From an uncultured Bacilli bacterium (lineage in GTDB: Bacteria; Bacillota_I; Bacilli_A; RF39; UBA660), in assembly GCA_934090775.1 (NCBI GenBank), contig CAKOKF010000008.1:1-22346 (forward strand): a DNA stretch of 22,346 bases, given 5' to 3'. Shown here in pieces: positions 21,178-22,346 of this stretch. How positions within the stretch are numbered: position 1 is the first letter of the stretch; every line of letters begins with the position of its first letter. The notes beneath the pieces are model-generated. The model was given only the letters and a program-made list of their open reading frames with translations, made no database searches and was not told where the DNA came from. Made by a program: the position numbers and the translations under genes.

Positions 21178-22346
21178 ATGAAAAAAATATTAGCTATACT
21201 TGTATTATTATGTCCTTTAATTGTTAAAGCCCAAGACATTGATAATTATTATATAAATGCTACCCTTAGTAAAGATGGCAATTTAATAGTTGAAGAATAT
21301 ATTGAAACAAAGAAAATAGATGGTTATTTTGAACGAGATATTTACTATCGTGATGAGTATGTTAATGAGATTAGTGATGAGAATATTTTAGAATATACAA
21401 AATTAAATGATGCCAAAAATATTGATATACTAACGGTTGGCAGTGTTGATAGAGTTAAAAAATATATTGAAGAAATTACCGGTGTTAAGGAATTTAATAA
21501 AGTTAATGTAGGTAGTGTTGGCGATACAGGAATCTATTTATTAAGAAATGATGAAGGTAAAGATTATATAAGAATTTATAGGAATAATAATGATGCTTAT
21601 TATTTAAAATATATGATTAATGATTTAGCAGTTAAGTTTAATGATTTAGGAGAAATATATTTTAATGTTTTAAAAAATAATCATGATAATATAAAAAAAT
21701 TAATAGTAACAGTTAATTTGCCGAATAATAGTAAGGCTTATAGTTTTAATGAAGGAAAAAATATAACAAAAGAAAAAAATAGTAATTATAAAGTTGAATA
21801 TCAATATCGTAATATCAAAGAAAATGAAGATATAAGATTGAGAATTTTCTTTGATAAAAATTTAATTGAGGATAGTTCTAAAGAAAAAAAGATTGATGTC
21901 GAAAGTAAAGTGCTGGAGTTTCAAAAAGATAGTGATATCTTTGCTAATACGGTAGACAAATTTTTAGAAATAGTAATATTGGTTTTAGTTATAATTAATT
22001 ATTTATTATTAGTTAATTATACCCATAAGGGTTTAATAAATTATGAAAAGCTTAGTCAATTTAGTACACAATTACAAAAGAGAAATATCTATTTAAAATT
22101 AATTATTGGTATTTTAATGATTATAGTACTTAGTTATTTAAGATTATTAGGAATAGTTTTACTAATTATGAGTATTATTGTTACATCTTATATGATTAAT
22201 AAAAATAAAGATGATAAAAAAATTAAGTATATGGGAGTAATGTATGTTCTTATTATGTTTATTTGTTGTTTTAATTTATTAAAAAATAATAGTATTATTT
22301 ATATATTGTTAAGTCTTTTCGATATGGTAAGCCTTTATAATTTGGC
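21178..22346 (+). CDS. Second DUF2207-type membrane protein (3' end outside window)
   Basis: The frame is open for 389 codons to the window edge. A signal peptide (KKILAILVLLCPLIVKA) leads to a beta domain clearly homologous to that of the preceding gene: NYYINATLSKDGNLIVEEYI against NYYINATIESDGSLLVEEYF, and YYLKYMINDLAVKFNDLGEI against FYLKYRINDMGILFNDVGEI. It lacks the helical insert: about 20 residues after the beta domain comes a transmembrane helix (about 262-280) and then more hydrophobic helices to the edge. The usual cytoplasmic motif ATPEDVSYLFD is not seen where expected, so the C-terminal half differs from the paralogue. AAAAGGTG lies 5 nt before the ATG. It shares a transcript with the first gene unless the hairpin between them stops it. 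Confidence 0.85.
   Translation, partial: MKKILAILVLLCPLIVKAQDIDNYYINATLSKDGNLIVEEYIETKKIDGYFERDIYYRDEYVNEISDENILEYTKLNDAKNIDILTVGSVDRVKKYIEEITGVKEFNKVNVGSVGDTGIYLLRNDEGKDYIRIYRNNNDAYYLKYMINDLAVKFNDLGEIYFNVLKNNHDNIKKLIVTVNLPNNSKAYSFNEGKNITKEKNSNYKVEYQYRNIKENEDIRLRIFFDKNLIEDSSKEKKIDVESKVLEFQKDSDIFANTVDKFLEIVILVLVIINYLLLVNYTHKGLINYEKLSQFSTQLQKRNIYLKLIIGILMIIVLSYLRLLGIVLLIMSIIVTSYMINKNKDDKKIKYMGVMYVLIMFICCFNLLKNNSIIYILLSLFDMVSLYNL

Noticed and set aside
1..22346. Use of a non-standard genetic code (TGA as Trp)
   Set aside because: All recognisable genes are full length under the standard code, Trp is TGG throughout, and no in-frame TGA occurs in conserved regions.

Overview
The window is an AT-rich, gene-dense stretch of a low-GC Gram-positive (Bacillota) chromosome. 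The evidence is strong AGGAGG-type ribosome sites, a T-box riboswitch, intrinsic terminators, YsxC, YtxG/YtxH, SpoVB/MurJ-type and DXS genes, and at least two genes of spore-forming Bacilli: a CotD-like coat protein fragment and Cse60. Tryptophan is read from TGG and no gene contains an in-frame TGA. Of the 21 stop codons seen, 18 are TAA, 3 are TAG and none is TGA. The lineage is probably an uncultured, host-associated member of the Bacilli near the Erysipelotrichales/RF39-like groups; that placement is inference. I see no tRNA, rRNA, CRISPR array, insertion sequence or prophage.

Layout. 1-205: 3' end of a His/Cys-rich CotD-like spore coat gene, then a terminator. 307-888: ysxC, ribosome-assembly GTPase. 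889-1218: gene-free leader with promoters and a 13-bp hairpin. 1219-3634: overlapping glycosyltransferase and O-antigen-ligase-like membrane protein, a surface glycan pair. 3813-4157: ASCH protein. 4248-6070: cse60 followed closely by a SpoVB/MurJ flippase. 6101-6445 (minus): small coiled-coil protein, possibly spore-related. 6496-7122: trmB. 7171-9456: four-gene envelope operon (lipoprotein, acidic protein with an N-terminal amphipathic segment, YtxG-like, YtxH-like). 9539-11464: secreted, membrane-anchored protein with four cadherin-like beta-sandwich repeats. 11470-13437: T-box leader, HD-domain hydrolase and tyrS. 13544-15886: CtpE-like P-type ATPase. 16018-18526: dxs, a YqfO/NIF3-insert-type protein and a small unknown. 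18710-end: tandem DUF2207 membrane proteins, the second cut by the window edge.

The themes are cell surface and sporulation mixed with housekeeping (translation, isoprenoids, cation transport). Seven transcription units share an extended -10 element of the form TGnTAnnnT, starting 26 to 39 nt before the chosen start codon in the six that are not riboswitch-led. The best candidates for new biology are the compact tyrosine T-box controlling an HD hydrolase with tyrS, the hairpin between a Shine-Dalgarno-like sequence and the glycosyltransferase start, the duplicated helical module inside the first DUF2207 protein with its diverged tandem paralogue, the cse60-flippase pairing, and the uncharacterised envelope operon. 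I found no clear defence or mobile system.
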